From an uncultured bacterium (GTDB taxonomy: Bacteria; UBP6; UBA1177): 64,000 bases of DNA. The stretch is from contig CAJOFY010000001.1 of the NCBI GenBank assembly GCA_905233945.1, forward strand, positions 90,507 to 154,506, written 5' to 3'. Positions 9,050-16,969 of the stretch are shown here, piece by piece; the stretch's first letter is position 1; each line of letters starts with the position of its first letter. The position numbers and the translations under genes were made by a program. Below the pieces are notes generated by a model. It was given only the letters and a program-made list of their open reading frames with translations. It was not told where the DNA came from and did no database searches.

Positions 9050-10186
9050 TTAAATCTCTTCGCCGTTTTTCTTCGCGAACATGCTCAAAAGTGTTCCCGT
9101 CGGGCAGAAAAAACGGCACCACGGACGGCTTATGAAAAGCGAAATTATAAGAAAAAGAGCGGCGATTATCAGTGACGGAAGTGAGGCAACCTCGAATTTG
9201 AACGCGCTGAAAGGCTCGAACAACGTGAAATCTGAAATCAGACCTGAAATCATAATGGCATAAACCAAAACAAGCAGAACTGCTTTAAAAACCGTAACTC
9301 CTTTCATGAATTTCGGAGAAAAACTCTTTTTCGGAAGCGGGATTCTGCCAAAAAGTTCCTGAAACGCTCCGAACGGGCACACAAAGCTGCAGTAAAAATT
9401 CCTGCCGGGAATTATCGGAAGAATAAGTGCTGCACACAGAATTACAATCGGCACAAGTGCGATATTTCCGCTTATGAGCCAGTTCTTGAAAGATTCGAAT
9501 GAAAGGGCTGAACCGCCGATAAAACCAAGGATTAGGACAAGCAGAACAAGGTGAAGAATTCTGAATTTCGCCGTTTTCTGCGGAAAGAAAAATGCGAAAA
9601 TTGAGTAGGCAAGAATAACGAAAACCACGATTTTAAGCCATAAAGGTGTTGGATCCTGTTGATCTGCCGCGATTTTCATGCCGCTGTATTTCGAAAGGTT
9701 GAGTGCGACCATCGATTTTATAGCAGTCGTTGACATCGTGGCGCCGCTTATAGTGTCTACATCGGCTTTCGCCGCTTCTTCAACGCTGAGTCCGTTCCAT
9801 TTTTTGAAAAATCCTTCGCCTCTCACCCGCTCGATAAAACCGGCTGATTCGTAGTTTTCACCGAGTTCGATTCCTGCGATTTTTCCGTCAGGCGAAATGC
9901 CGACGACGACTCTCAGATTTCCTCCGAAACCGGCGACGCTTGTCTCGTCCGGCTTGGCGTAAAGCACTCTTCCGAGCATTTTCCCAGAAGCGTCTGAAAC
10001 ATTGAAAACGCACTCTGAACCGGTTTTTTCGAAAGTTTCGGCACTCTTAAAAATCTGTTTTGCCGCCTCTTTGTCAAGGCTGCAGTCATCGGTTTTGGGC
10101 TCCGCAGGTTTGTGAAGAACAAAAAAAGCCGCCGCGAAAGCAAGAATCACGGCTATTATTCTGAAAATACGAAAGAATTTTTTCAT
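9050..10186 (-). CDS. NosR/RnfG-like membrane protein with FMN-binding domain and 4Fe-4S motifs
   Basis: 378 residues. N-terminal anchor (about 7-24), then an extracytoplasmic FMN-binding domain ending in TISGATMSTTA (residues 145-155), the flavinylation-type motif of RnfG/NqrC/NosR. The C-terminal half has about five membrane segments with two Cys motifs of the NapH/NosR kind, CSFVCPFGAFQE and CRFFCPTG, which would hold iron-sulphur clusters. Family knowledge suggests electron transfer between membrane quinol or ferredoxin and periplasmic acceptors. It is much shorter than true NosR, and no nos, nqr or rnf genes are nearby, so its partner is unknown. Preceded in the same direction by a lipoprotein gene 42 bases away. 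Confidence 0.82.
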   Translation of the reverse strand: MKKFFRIFRIIAVILAFAAAFFVLHKPAEPKTDDCSLDKEAAKQIFKSAETFEKTGSECVFNVSDASGKMLGRVLYAKPDETSVAGFGGNLRVVVGISPDGKIAGIELGENYESAGFIERVRGEGFFKKWNGLSVEEAAKADVDTISGATMSTTAIKSMVALNLSKYSGMKIAADQQDPTPLWLKIVVFVILAYSIFAFFFPQKTAKFRILHLVLLVLILGFIGGSALSFESFKNWLISGNIALVPIVILCAALILPIIPGRNFYCSFVCPFGAFQELFGRIPLPKKSFSPKFMKGVTVFKAVLLVLVYAIMISGLISDFTLFEPFSAFKFEVASLPSLIIAALFLIISLFISRPWCRFFCPTGTLLSMFAKKNGEEI

Positions 10187-10228
10187 TTTATCCTCGTTTT
10201 ACACTCTGCATTTTCAAAAAAAACGGAA

Positions 10229-11227
10229 TCAATATTTTTTGCAATAACAATCGTTCCAAGAAACTAAATCATGTGTGAAATAAGTTCCCTCCGGGCATTC
10301 GCATTTGCCTGTTTCGTTGTTCATTTCGGCTCCGCTCCATTCACAACTGACTGTGCACAGATCTTCCGGTGAACGGGCATAATCCGGATCCTCAGGAGTG
10401 CGGTCCCGGTTGATATATGCGAGAAGGTCTTCTTCTTTGGAGGTAACCTCGGCATCAATCCCTACTTTTATCCTTTCCTGCGCCTTAAATGTTCCTTTTT
10501 CTCCCGGGCACAGCTGGATTCTTCCGTTTTTTATTTCAGAGAGCATATTTTTGTTTATTGCAATAAGACATCTTTTGTTCCATGCATTTTCAGATTCATA
10601 CTCTTCGTAGTAATCTATATGGTAAACAACAATATTCGGCGCTGATTCCACGGTTATTCTTCCGTTTTCATCTTTTTCACCTGAAGAAATCTGATCATTT
10701 GTAATTTCGGCTGACACAGATAAAGTAGGAACTAATACATTGCCGAGTGGTGCATAATAAAGACGTGTGTAGACATTCAAGCCTTCTGCATTGCTCTCTG
10801 CTTCAGACATATCGTAGACTTTATCAGATTCAAAACTGTAATCTGAGTTTTCAAGATATAAGTTTGCTGTTGTGTCGCGAGTCCCGTTTATATTGTTGTT
10901 TAAGACAAAAATACTCTTGAGTGTAAAATATTCGCTGAAACTGGAAACAGTATATGACTCGTCGATTTCGCAATTTTCGGCAACATATTCCATATCGTCA
11001 GAATCTGTGGAGGTTTCTTTGTCATTATCATTGGTCGGTTCTGTCTCGATATCGTTGTGCAATTCTTCCGTGTCGGTCGAATCTGCGTCAAATGTGCTTT
11101 CATCTTCGTCAATCACAATATTCGTTGAATCGGGATTTTCCTCTTTTTCAGAGTTTTTTGAGTTTCCACCGCATGCGGTGTAGAAAAACATCGCCGAAAT
11201 AATGAAAATCAAACTAAGTTTTTTCAT
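10229..11227 (-). CDS. Lipoprotein with acidic linker and Cys-rich tail
   Basis: Predicted surface lipoprotein of 332 residues. The start is the ATG at 11227, which gives a clean signal peptide MKKLSLIFIISAMFFYTACGG with Cys in the lipobox; a GGGGGT ribosome site precedes it. The longer open frame upstream adds a non-signal tail and crosses the promoter. After the Cys comes a linker rich in Glu, Asp, Thr and Ser, then a globular region of about 230 residues without a family I recognise, and a C-terminal stretch with eight Cys (CTVSC, CECPEG, CYC), probably disulphide-bonded. Function unknown. A recurrent-type promoter lies at 11251-11290. Confidence 0.75.
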   Translation of the reverse strand: MKKLSLIFIISAMFFYTACGGNSKNSEKEENPDSTNIVIDEDESTFDADSTDTEELHNDIETEPTNDNDKETSTDSDDMEYVAENCEIDESYTVSSFSEYFTLKSIFVLNNNINGTRDTTANLYLENSDYSFESDKVYDMSEAESNAEGLNVYTRLYYAPLGNVLVPTLSVSAEITNDQISSGEKDENGRITVESAPNIVVYHIDYYEEYESENAWNKRCLIAINKNMLSEIKNGRIQLCPGEKGTFKAQERIKVGIDAEVTSKEEDLLAYINRDRTPEDPDYARSPEDLCTVSCEWSGAEMNNETGKCECPEGTYFTHDLVSWNDCYCKKY

Positions 11228-11250
11228 TGTAAACCCCCAAATGAATTGAA

Positions 11251-11290
11251 CAAAAACGTAATATTTTAGAGTTATTATAAAAAATAGCAA
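11251..11290 (-). promoter_or_regulatory. Promoter of the lipoprotein gene at 10229-11227
   Basis: Minus strand: -35 TTGCTA (11285-11290), 16-base spacer, -10 TAAAAT (11263-11268), four bases ATTA, then CG, five T and G (11251-11258). Its position 24 bases upstream of the ATG at 11227 also supports that start. Confidence 0.65.
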
Positions 11291-11417
11291 AAATTCCTCG
11301 TTTTCTTCGGATTCTTTTTCCATTCAGCCAGAAAATCGTCAGCTTTGCGTCGGATGTAATTTGAATTTTTCATAACATTCCTTAATCACTTGGATTTGTC
11401 TATAAAATTCCTAAAAA

Positions 11418-11461
11418 ATGAGCGAGTTTTCAAGAGATTTTACTAAAACATGAGCGAGTTT
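11418..11461. repeat. Pair of 12-base direct repeats, 32 bases apart
   Basis: ATGAGCGAGTTT occurs at 11418-11429 and again at 11450-11461, with further similarity upstream (CTAAAAAATG against CTAAAACATG). The pair sits between two lipoprotein genes next to the stop of the 11475-11987 gene. I see no hairpin or gene in this gap; the repeats could be regulatory or a remnant of a small element. Confidence 0.5.
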
Positions 11462-11474
11462 ATCTCAAAGTGTT

Positions 11475-11987
11475 CTATCTCACACAGCGGACATTGTGGT
11501 AGCCATACTCTTCATTTCTCACTTCTCCGCTGCTGAAATCGACAAGCCATACTAAGGTAGTTGCCTCACAACCGCTAATATATTCAAAATCGGAGGAAGA
11601 CCAGAGGACAACATTGTCGTCATCGCCGAGTTTGCTGTAATAACCGCCGTTGTCTTCCTTTTTTTCGCAAAGACACTGGCCTGCAGAATAATAAAAACAA
11701 TCAGGATCTTTAAGACAATCCGGATCATGCACACCGCAGATTCCGTCTGGCTGAGTCGCTGGGCAGTTTTGAATAAGCGTTCTGAGTTCGTTTATGTTCG
11801 GCAGACGCCAGTCCGAATAACCACATTCATTCAAATTCTTACAATAATTATCGGCCTCCCCGCTCCCCATCATAGTCAACGATCTTGACGACCACATATT
11901 ACCGTCAATTGCGGTGCAGTCTTCTCTGTCGCATCCAATAAAGATGAAAAGCGCCAGAATGATGAAAATAGAACTGAATTTGTTCAT
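11475..11987 (-). CDS. Small lipoprotein with DUF1566/Lcl-C-type domain
   Basis: 170 residues. Signal peptide ending FIGCDR gives a lipid-attached Cys. The mature part is one DUF1566-like (Lcl C-terminal, FISUMP-type) domain: WRLPNINELRTLIQNC in the middle, LWSSSDF, and the closing VRCVR. The same domain ends the large lipoprotein at 14589-16679, which has LPTISELRTLIQNC and YVRCVR, so the two are paralogues at this end. Cys residues are plentiful. Function of the domain is not established; it is found in cell-surface proteins. It lies 45 bases after the ATPase gene in the same direction. Confidence 0.8.
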   Translation of the reverse strand: MNKFSSIFIILALFIFIGCDREDCTAIDGNMWSSRSLTMMGSGEADNYCKNLNECGYSDWRLPNINELRTLIQNCPATQPDGICGVHDPDCLKDPDCFYYSAGQCLCEKKEDNGGYYSKLGDDDNVVLWSSSDFEYISGCEATTLVWLVDFSSGEVRNEEYGYHNVRCVR

Positions 11988-12032
11988 TTTGCCTCCGATT
12001 GTTTTTTACTGCTCTTTCATAACTGTCATTGT

Positions 12033-13322
12033 TTATAAAGATCCTATCGCACATAGCGGAATATTCACCATCCATCCCTGATCATCGGCTTTAGCCATTG
12101 ATGTCCGCACTGCGAATGCAGGATTGAACTTGTCGCAGTAGAATCTCAGGCTTTTTGATTTAAGATTTTCTTCGGCTTTGACTTCAATCGGAATGACGTC
12201 GCCGCCGTGCTGAATGACGAAATCGGTTTCGTAAGTCGATTTTTCACCGGAATAGTAATAAGTTGTGTATTTTTCACCGGCAATAAGTTCCTGAAGCACA
12301 TACTGCTCGGCAAGAGCTCCTTTAAATTCGGTAAAAATCGTGTTTCCGGCAAGAACACTGGCACTGTCAAGCTCGCTCAAAGCTCCCAGAAGGCCGGTAT
12401 CAATCAGATAGATTTTAAATGCTGCAAAATCAATGTAAGATTTCAGAGGCATTCCCGGTTTTGAAACTTTATGGACTTTGTGAATGAGCCCTGCGTCCTG
12501 AAGCCACTGAACTGCCAATTCAAAATCCTTCATTCTGCCGCCTTCCTTAACCTGTCCGAAGAAAAATTTGCGATTTTCTTTCGCAAGCTGCAGCGGGATC
12601 GCGTTCCATGTCATATTGATTCTCGGAAGCTGTGACGACTGGATGTGTTTCCCGAAATCACCTTCATACTGGCTTATGACAGAAAGCTGGATCTCTCGCG
12701 CTTCGGCAAGGTCACGGTTTTTCGCATAGCGGCTCACAACTTCGGGCATTCCGCCCAGATAAAAGTAAAGTCTCAATAAATCCGAATACTTGGCGTAAAA
12801 AGAGGAAACTTCGGGATTTTTCCAGTCATCAATAAATCCGGCAAGTTCAGGTTCATCCATGGCAAGTAGAAATTCTTTGAAATTCATCGGATGAAGCCGC
12901 AGTTCGTCAACTTTTCCGACCGGAAACGAAATTCCTTCGTGCCGCGCGACACCGAGAAGCGATCCTGCCGCAACGACAGCGTATTCGCGTGCATCTTCGC
13001 AGAAGTATTTCAGCGATTCAACAACTTTCATCGCAGATTGGACTTCATCGAAAATTACGAGTGTCTTTTCAGGCTCGATTTTTGTGTGGAGTTCTATTGA
13101 AATCCTCTGCAGAATGCGTGACGGATTGTAGTCCTCCTCGAAAATTTCAGCCATTCTTTTATTGTTGTAAAAGGAAATGTAGACACAGTTTTCAAAATAT
13201 TTCTCTCCGAAATCTTTCATGAGCCAGGTTTTACCGACTTGTCGTGCACCCCATAAAATCAAAGGTTTGCGGTATCTGCTGTTTTTCCACTCAACTAATT
13301 TTTCTGTCAAAAGTCTTTTCAT
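12033..13322 (-). CDS. AAA-type ATPase of the DUF4143 family
   Basis: 429-residue ATPase. Walker A is WGARQVGKTWL (about 24-34) and Walker B LVIFDEVQ (about 107-114); the C-terminal half has the DUF4143 nuclease-like region with YETDFVIQ and IPIEVKAEE, resembling a PD-(D/E)xK core. The family is common in anaerobes and archaea, often scattered and laterally moved; no firm cellular role is known. The neighbouring RAYT element and lipoprotein cluster mark this as an accessory region. ATG start with an upstream AGGTTTTGTC-type ribosome site. Confidence 0.88.
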   Translation of the reverse strand: MKRLLTEKLVEWKNSRYRKPLILWGARQVGKTWLMKDFGEKYFENCVYISFYNNKRMAEIFEEDYNPSRILQRISIELHTKIEPEKTLVIFDEVQSAMKVVESLKYFCEDAREYAVVAAGSLLGVARHEGISFPVGKVDELRLHPMNFKEFLLAMDEPELAGFIDDWKNPEVSSFYAKYSDLLRLYFYLGGMPEVVSRYAKNRDLAEAREIQLSVISQYEGDFGKHIQSSQLPRINMTWNAIPLQLAKENRKFFFGQVKEGGRMKDFELAVQWLQDAGLIHKVHKVSKPGMPLKSYIDFAAFKIYLIDTGLLGALSELDSASVLAGNTIFTEFKGALAEQYVLQELIAGEKYTTYYYSGEKSTYETDFVIQHGGDVIPIEVKAEENLKSKSLRFYCDKFNPAFAVRTSMAKADDQGWMVNIPLCAIGSL

Positions 13323-13685
13323 GACAAAACCTCCGGATTTTCAAACCGAAATGCATAAAGCAAAATAATTTTTATGTTTTTTTACTTAAAGTCAACATTA
13401 TCGCAGAAAAAGTGTAAGCAAAACACATTTTTTCGTCGGAAAAAGCGTTGTTTTAATACATTTTTTCGCCGATAAATATGTTTTCGCACGATTCTGAACG
13501 AATTCGCCTTCGAGGAATATGCCAGATACGAGGTGAGAACGGATCTCAATTTCGATAACATACCAATTTTATTATCTTTTTGTAGAGACGTGACCTGACA
13601 CGTCTCATTATTAACCATATTTCCCCACCACCTCAGTTTATTCCTGAAATTGTCAACGAATCTTCTTCTCACGAGGCGGTAAATT
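13323..13685. other. Intergenic stretch with one REP palindrome, no gene supported
   Basis: 363 bases between the ATPase start and the RAYT stop. It holds one complete REP hairpin (13585-13606) and an AT-rich stretch upstream of the ATPase. A minus-strand open frame at 13382-13672 runs straight through the REP and has no signal, family or ribosome site, so I do not call it. Confidence 0.6.
13583..13606 (+). repeat. REP palindrome, copy 1
   Basis: GTAG tetranucleotide (13583-13586) at the foot of a perfect 8-base stem GAGACGTG / CACGTCTC (13585-13592 and 13599-13606) around the loop ACCTGA. Same unit as the copies at 13906, 14338 and, inverted, 14487. It lies downstream of the RAYT gene. Confidence 0.9.
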
Positions 13686-14324
13686 TTAACAATAGAAACA
13701 ATCTTCTTTCCATTTTCTCACGTTGTTCTCGATGTATTCTGAAATAAGATCCATTTCCTTCTGATTTCTGATGATGTGATCGTGAAAACGGGTTTGCCAG
13801 GCAAATTCGATTTCATGCTGGTTTGCAAACCGTTTTATTGACTGTTTGAACTGGCATATCACATTGGACAACCACGATTGTCCTTGCACCGCACATTCTA
13901 TCGCTGTAGAGACGTGACCTGACACGTCTCCTGTTTTGTGACCTGACACGTCTCCTGTTTTGTGACCTGACACGTCTCCTGTTTTTTGGATGATATCATT
14001 TCCTACAACAGGAATATCCCGTTTTTTGTGCGGTATCTTGCTGCTGTCAATAGACAAAATAAGGTGAATATGATTTGGCATTATCGTCCATAACATGATT
14101 TCGGCGTATAAATAACGTTCGTTGATTGTCTGCAACTGCTGTTTAACATATTCTCCTATCGGTGACAAAATCATTTCGCCGTTTTCGATTGTTCCGAAAA
14201 AATATTCCCGGTTTTTTGTGCAAATGGTTATGAAATAAAAACCGTTGTCGTAATCGTGCCATTTTGCCCGTGCCGAATCTATGCGGTATTTGTTTTTGAA
14301 TTTATCGCAATCCATTGTAAACAT
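13686..14324 (-). CDS. REP-associated tyrosine transposase (RAYT, IS200-like Y1 family)
   Basis: 212-residue single-strand DNA transposase-like protein of the Y1/HUH family. FYFITICTKNREYFFG near the N-terminus and MPNHIHLIL, which carries the His-x-His metal motif, are diagnostic. The C-terminal FHDHIIRNQKEMDLISEYIENNVRKW matches RAYT proteins. I choose the ATG at 14324 with GGGGA upstream; the longer frame from 14357 begins inside a REP palindrome. About two-thirds along, the protein carries three repeats of KTGDVSGH-type octapeptides, encoded by REP-derived 24-base units (13907-13978). RAYTs are single-copy domesticated transposases that process the REP sequences around them; four matching REPs flank or lie in this gene. 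The candidate catalytic Tyr is in the SEYIEN region. Confidence 0.92.
   Translation of the reverse strand: MFTMDCDKFKNKYRIDSARAKWHDYDNGFYFITICTKNREYFFGTIENGEMILSPIGEYVKQQLQTINERYLYAEIMLWTIMPNHIHLILSIDSSKIPHKKRDIPVVGNDIIQKTGDVSGHKTGDVSGHKTGDVSGHVSTAIECAVQGQSWLSNVICQFKQSIKRFANQHEIEFAWQTRFHDHIIRNQKEMDLISEYIENNVRKWKEDCFYC
13906..13978 (+). repeat. REP palindrome followed by two 24-base tandem half copies inside the RAYT gene
   Basis: A complete GTAG-plus-hairpin REP (13906-13930) is followed by two 24-base units (13931-13954 and 13955-13978) that keep the loop and right arm (GTGACCTGACACGTCTC) but have CTGTTTT in place of the left arm. The period is a multiple of three, so the gene stays in frame. 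Confidence 0.92.
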
Positions 14325-14337
14325 TAAATATTTCCCC

Positions 14338-14362
14338 GTAGAGACGTGACCTGACACGTCTC
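14338..14362 (+). repeat. REP palindrome, copy at the RAYT start
   Basis: GTAG (14338-14341) and the same 8-base stem with ACCTGA loop (14341-14362), immediately upstream of the RAYT start codon on the minus strand. The RAYT ribosome site lies just inside this repeat. Confidence 0.9.
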
Positions 14363-14370
14363 ATGCACCA

Positions 14371-14385
14371 TGAAATGTCTCTACG
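14371..14385 (+). repeat. Degenerate REP half
   Basis: TGAAATGTCTCTACG differs by one base from the right arm of the REP variant at 45071-45098 (TGAAACGTCTCTACG). Probably a decayed copy. Confidence 0.55.
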
Positions 14386-14474
14386 TTAAAACCGGCGTAT
14401 TTTAATCAATTTTCAACTAAATCAATACCAAAATTAGATTTATTTTATTAGATTGATTGGGCAAAATGTTTTTT

Positions 14475-14511
14475 GAGACGTTTTTTGAGACGTGTCAGGT
14501 CACGTCTCTAC
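14475..14511 (-). repeat. REP palindrome, inverted copy, with an extra left half
   Basis: GAGACGTG, TCAGGT, CACGTCTC at 14487-14508 followed by CTAC (14508-14511) is the reverse complement of the GTAG unit, so this copy faces the one at 14338. GAGACGTTTTTT at 14475-14486 looks like a second, incomplete arm. Facing copies on either side of a RAYT promoter region form a BIME-like arrangement. Confidence 0.88.
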
Positions 14512-14521
14512 ATCAAACCCT

Positions 14522-14548
14522 GCGCCCGCCTCTCCAAAAGGCGGGCGC
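14522..14548. other. Strong 9-base-pair hairpin
   Basis: GCGCCCGCC (14522-14530) and GGCGGGCGC (14540-14548) pair perfectly around a 9-base loop. It lies 41-67 bases beyond the stop of the large minus-strand lipoprotein gene and could end or stabilise its transcript, but no T run follows on the minus strand. Confidence 0.6.
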
Positions 14549-14588
14549 AAAATATGCTCGCTACGCTGCGCAAAATGCGGCCACTGAC

Positions 14589-16679
14589 CTACCTCACACA
14601 ACGAACGTAGCCGTAGTAGTCGTCTATACCGTAGTAGTCCACGCTTCCGCCGTAGAAATTCACGTTCCACGCGTAGTGTGAATAATCGGAAGGAAGCGAG
14701 GAAGACCAGAACCAGCCGGTATCACCGAATTTACTATGACCTCCGCTTGAATCAGCAGAACATGAATAGCAAGCACTTCCAGTCCAACAACTGCTTGACA
14801 GGCAGGTGACGCTCTCATCCTCTCTTACACCGCAGGTATTACTTCCTACCGGCGGCATCTGCGTACCTGAACAGTTTTGAATAAGCGTTCTGAGCTCGCT
14901 GATTGTCGGCAAGTGCCAGCCGCTGCTGAATCCGCCGTAATTCGATGTGTTCAAACCGGTGCAATGATCTTTTGCCTGCTGCCATGTCTTACCGTCTGTA
15001 TTTTTCGCCGACCAGATATAGTTTGTGCTTGAATCCTTGCACGGGAAGGAAGTCGTGCTGCTGCTGCATTCAGGAAGTGACGAGCCGCCGCCGGATGTGC
15101 AGCCTGAACCGTTCCAGTTGTATCCCGATGCGCATTTGTATCTGCATTCGCTTTCGCTCGGAGTTTCGTTGTAAACTGGTGTGGTTGAAGGCTGCCAGCC
15201 TGAACCGGTGTAAGTCTGTGTGATTTCTGAAACCGTGTTCCAGACTGTGTTATCCGGTTTTGACTGGCATGCGGCGGTTCTTGTCGAAGCTGTTTCACAT
15301 ATGCCGCTATTCCATGCGTAGCCGGTATCGCATTTATATTTGCAGATGCCTGCTGTCAGGCTGTATTCCGAGTCATAGCTTGCAGGAGTCCAGTCTTCTC
15401 CGTTCCATGTCTGGGTGAATGTGCCGTTTGCTCCGCCGTCGTTCCAGACTGTATTTGCCGGTTTTGAAGGGCAGTTGCCGACTTTTGTGTCTGCCGCGCA
15501 GATTGAACCGTTCCAAGTGTAGTTCGTGTTGCATTTGAACCTGCACTGAGTTGTCGAAGATGTCGTGTTGTAAGTTCCGGTTGTCGAAGGCTGCCAGTCT
15601 TCTCCGCTCCAAGTCTGCGTGATGCTGTTTACTGTATTCCACTGCGCGTTTTCTGGCAGGTTCATGCAGGGAGAAACTTTTGTGTTCGCAACGCAAGCCG
15701 AACCGCTCCATGTGTAATTGGTTTTGCATTTAAAGCGGCATTCCGTTGTGCTCGCAGCTTCATTGTAAACACCGGCAGTTGATTCGGGAACCCACTTTTC
15801 ACCGTCCCAGGTCTGTGTTATGCTTGAAGTCGTGTTCCACTCAGCTCCAGAAGGGAGCCCCGTGCAGTTTGCGCTCTGAGTAGGCGCTGTGTCGCACTGT
15901 GAGCCGTCCCAGACATAACCCGTGACGCAGATAAATCCGCATTCAGCAGGAGTTTTGCTGTAAACCGCGTCGTGGGAAGTCGGGACCCACACTTCGCCGT
16001 TCCAGGTCTGGGCAAAAGTGCCGTTTCTGCCGCCGTCATTCCATTGAGCGTGTTCCGGCAGGTTATCGCAGTAGACATTTCTTGTATCGGCATCGCATTT
16101 TGAGCCGTCCCAGCCGTAGTTTGTGCTGCATTTGAAGCGGCATTCGTCCTCGCTTCCTTCCAGATTGAATGATGTTTTTGACGACGGGACCCACTTTTCG
16201 CCGTCCCAGCTCTGGACTATCGCCGAAACAGTGTTCCACTGCGCATTTTCGGGCAGCTCGGAGCAGTCCTGAACTCGCGTTTCACCGGTTTCCGTGCCGG
16301 TATCGGTGATATCTTCGGTGTAGTCTTCATCAGCTGTGTCAGCTGAATCCGTATCGTCATCGTGTTCTGTATCAGAAAAATCAGTATCATCATCCGGAGT
16401 GTCTGTTGTATCGGTGTCATCCTTCGGTTCGGAATCGCCGTTGTCAGGCTGTTCCGGAGTGCCCGTGTCGGAATCGTCGTCTGTGTCTGTCGGCTCGCTG
16501 TCCGAAACATCGGTGTCGTCAGCCGGTTCATTGTCGTCATCGGGCGTAATCTGATCTTTGTCACCTTGATATGCGTCGGAATTTATGTCGTTCGGATTAT
16601 TGAACTTGATTCCAGAATCGCAGGAAACTGCGAAAAACAGTGCGCAGAAAAGTGCGAAAACAAGACAGAATTGCTTCAT
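14589..16679 (-). CDS. Large lipoprotein with six Cys-rich repeats and C-terminal DUF1566-type domain
   Basis: 696 residues. Signal peptide ending FAVSCDSG, then a segment FNNPNDINSDAYQG shared with the lipoprotein at 19150, then about 100 residues of Asp/Thr/Ser/Glu linker. Residues from about 145 to 560 hold six repeats of roughly 63-68 residues, each with the pattern C-x-LPENAQWN, TQTW.GE.W.P, C.FKC.T.Y.W.GS.C, with four Cys per repeat. The end is a DUF1566/FISUMP-like domain with LPTISELRTLIQNC, WSSSLP and YVRCVR. The structure suggests a long cell-surface stalk with a terminal binding domain; the partner is unknown. RBS GGAGG precedes the ATG. Confidence 0.85.
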   Translation of the reverse strand: MKQFCLVFALFCALFFAVSCDSGIKFNNPNDINSDAYQGDKDQITPDDDNEPADDTDVSDSEPTDTDDDSDTGTPEQPDNGDSEPKDDTDTTDTPDDDTDFSDTEHDDDTDSADTADEDYTEDITDTGTETGETRVQDCSELPENAQWNTVSAIVQSWDGEKWVPSSKTSFNLEGSEDECRFKCSTNYGWDGSKCDADTRNVYCDNLPEHAQWNDGGRNGTFAQTWNGEVWVPTSHDAVYSKTPAECGFICVTGYVWDGSQCDTAPTQSANCTGLPSGAEWNTTSSITQTWDGEKWVPESTAGVYNEAASTTECRFKCKTNYTWSGSACVANTKVSPCMNLPENAQWNTVNSITQTWSGEDWQPSTTGTYNTTSSTTQCRFKCNTNYTWNGSICAADTKVGNCPSKPANTVWNDGGANGTFTQTWNGEDWTPASYDSEYSLTAGICKYKCDTGYAWNSGICETASTRTAACQSKPDNTVWNTVSEITQTYTGSGWQPSTTPVYNETPSESECRYKCASGYNWNGSGCTSGGGSSLPECSSSTTSFPCKDSSTNYIWSAKNTDGKTWQQAKDHCTGLNTSNYGGFSSGWHLPTISELRTLIQNCSGTQMPPVGSNTCGVREDESVTCLSSSCWTGSACYSCSADSSGGHSKFGDTGWFWSSSLPSDYSHYAWNVNFYGGSVDYYGIDDYYGYVRCVR

Positions 16680-16776
16680 TTTTAACCTCCTAAGAGCATC
16701 GTTTTGTCTTCAAATTGAATCAACAAAAGCGAAAAACTTTAAGGATATATATATGAAAGGCAAGTTTTTGTGCTTC

Positions 16777-16835
16777 GACCAGCTCAGCAACCTAAGACCA
16801 GCTCAGCAACTGTCATTTTGAGCGTAGCAATTTTC
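16777..16835 (+). repeat. Tandem 19-base repeat within a degenerate intergenic repeat
   Basis: GACCAGCTCAGCAACCTAA (16777-16795) is followed by GACCAGCTCAGCAAC (16796-16810) and TGTCATTTTGAGCGTAGC. The wording CTTCGAC.AGCTCAGCAAC...GTCATT.TGAGCG.AGC resembles a dispersed intergenic repeat I know from many environmental bacterial genomes (from memory). The 290-base gap 16680-16969 holds nothing else I can name. Confidence 0.5.
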
Positions 16836-16969
16836 TCCTCGCCACACTGGAGAGGGGAAGAAAAAGGGTGAGGTCTTTTGCAGAAGGTCCATGTTTTTTG
16901 TTTTGGTTTTGTTGAGTTTAAGGTCTTTTTTTGTAAAGTGCTTACTAGCAGTGTTTTTCGGAGGTTCAA

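Noticed and set aside
13382..13672. Minus-strand open frame of 96 residues
   Set aside because: It runs through a REP palindrome, has no ribosome site or recognisable pattern, and lies in a gap; treated as chance.
13906..13978. CRISPR-like array of short repeats
   Set aside because: Units are contiguous 24-base tandem copies with no spacers and lie inside a coding gene; they are REP-derived.
12033..14324. Composite transposon or genomic island with defined ends
   Set aside because: A RAYT and a DUF4143-type ATPase are present, but I find no inverted terminal repeats, target duplications, integrase or tRNA junction around them.
14522..14548. Intrinsic terminator for the large lipoprotein gene
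   Set aside because: The stem is strong but no T run follows on the minus strand, so it is listed only as a hairpin.
14457..14681. Plus-strand open frame of 74 residues
   Set aside because: It consists of REP sequence, the GC-rich hairpin and the reverse of the lipoprotein end; no coding signal.
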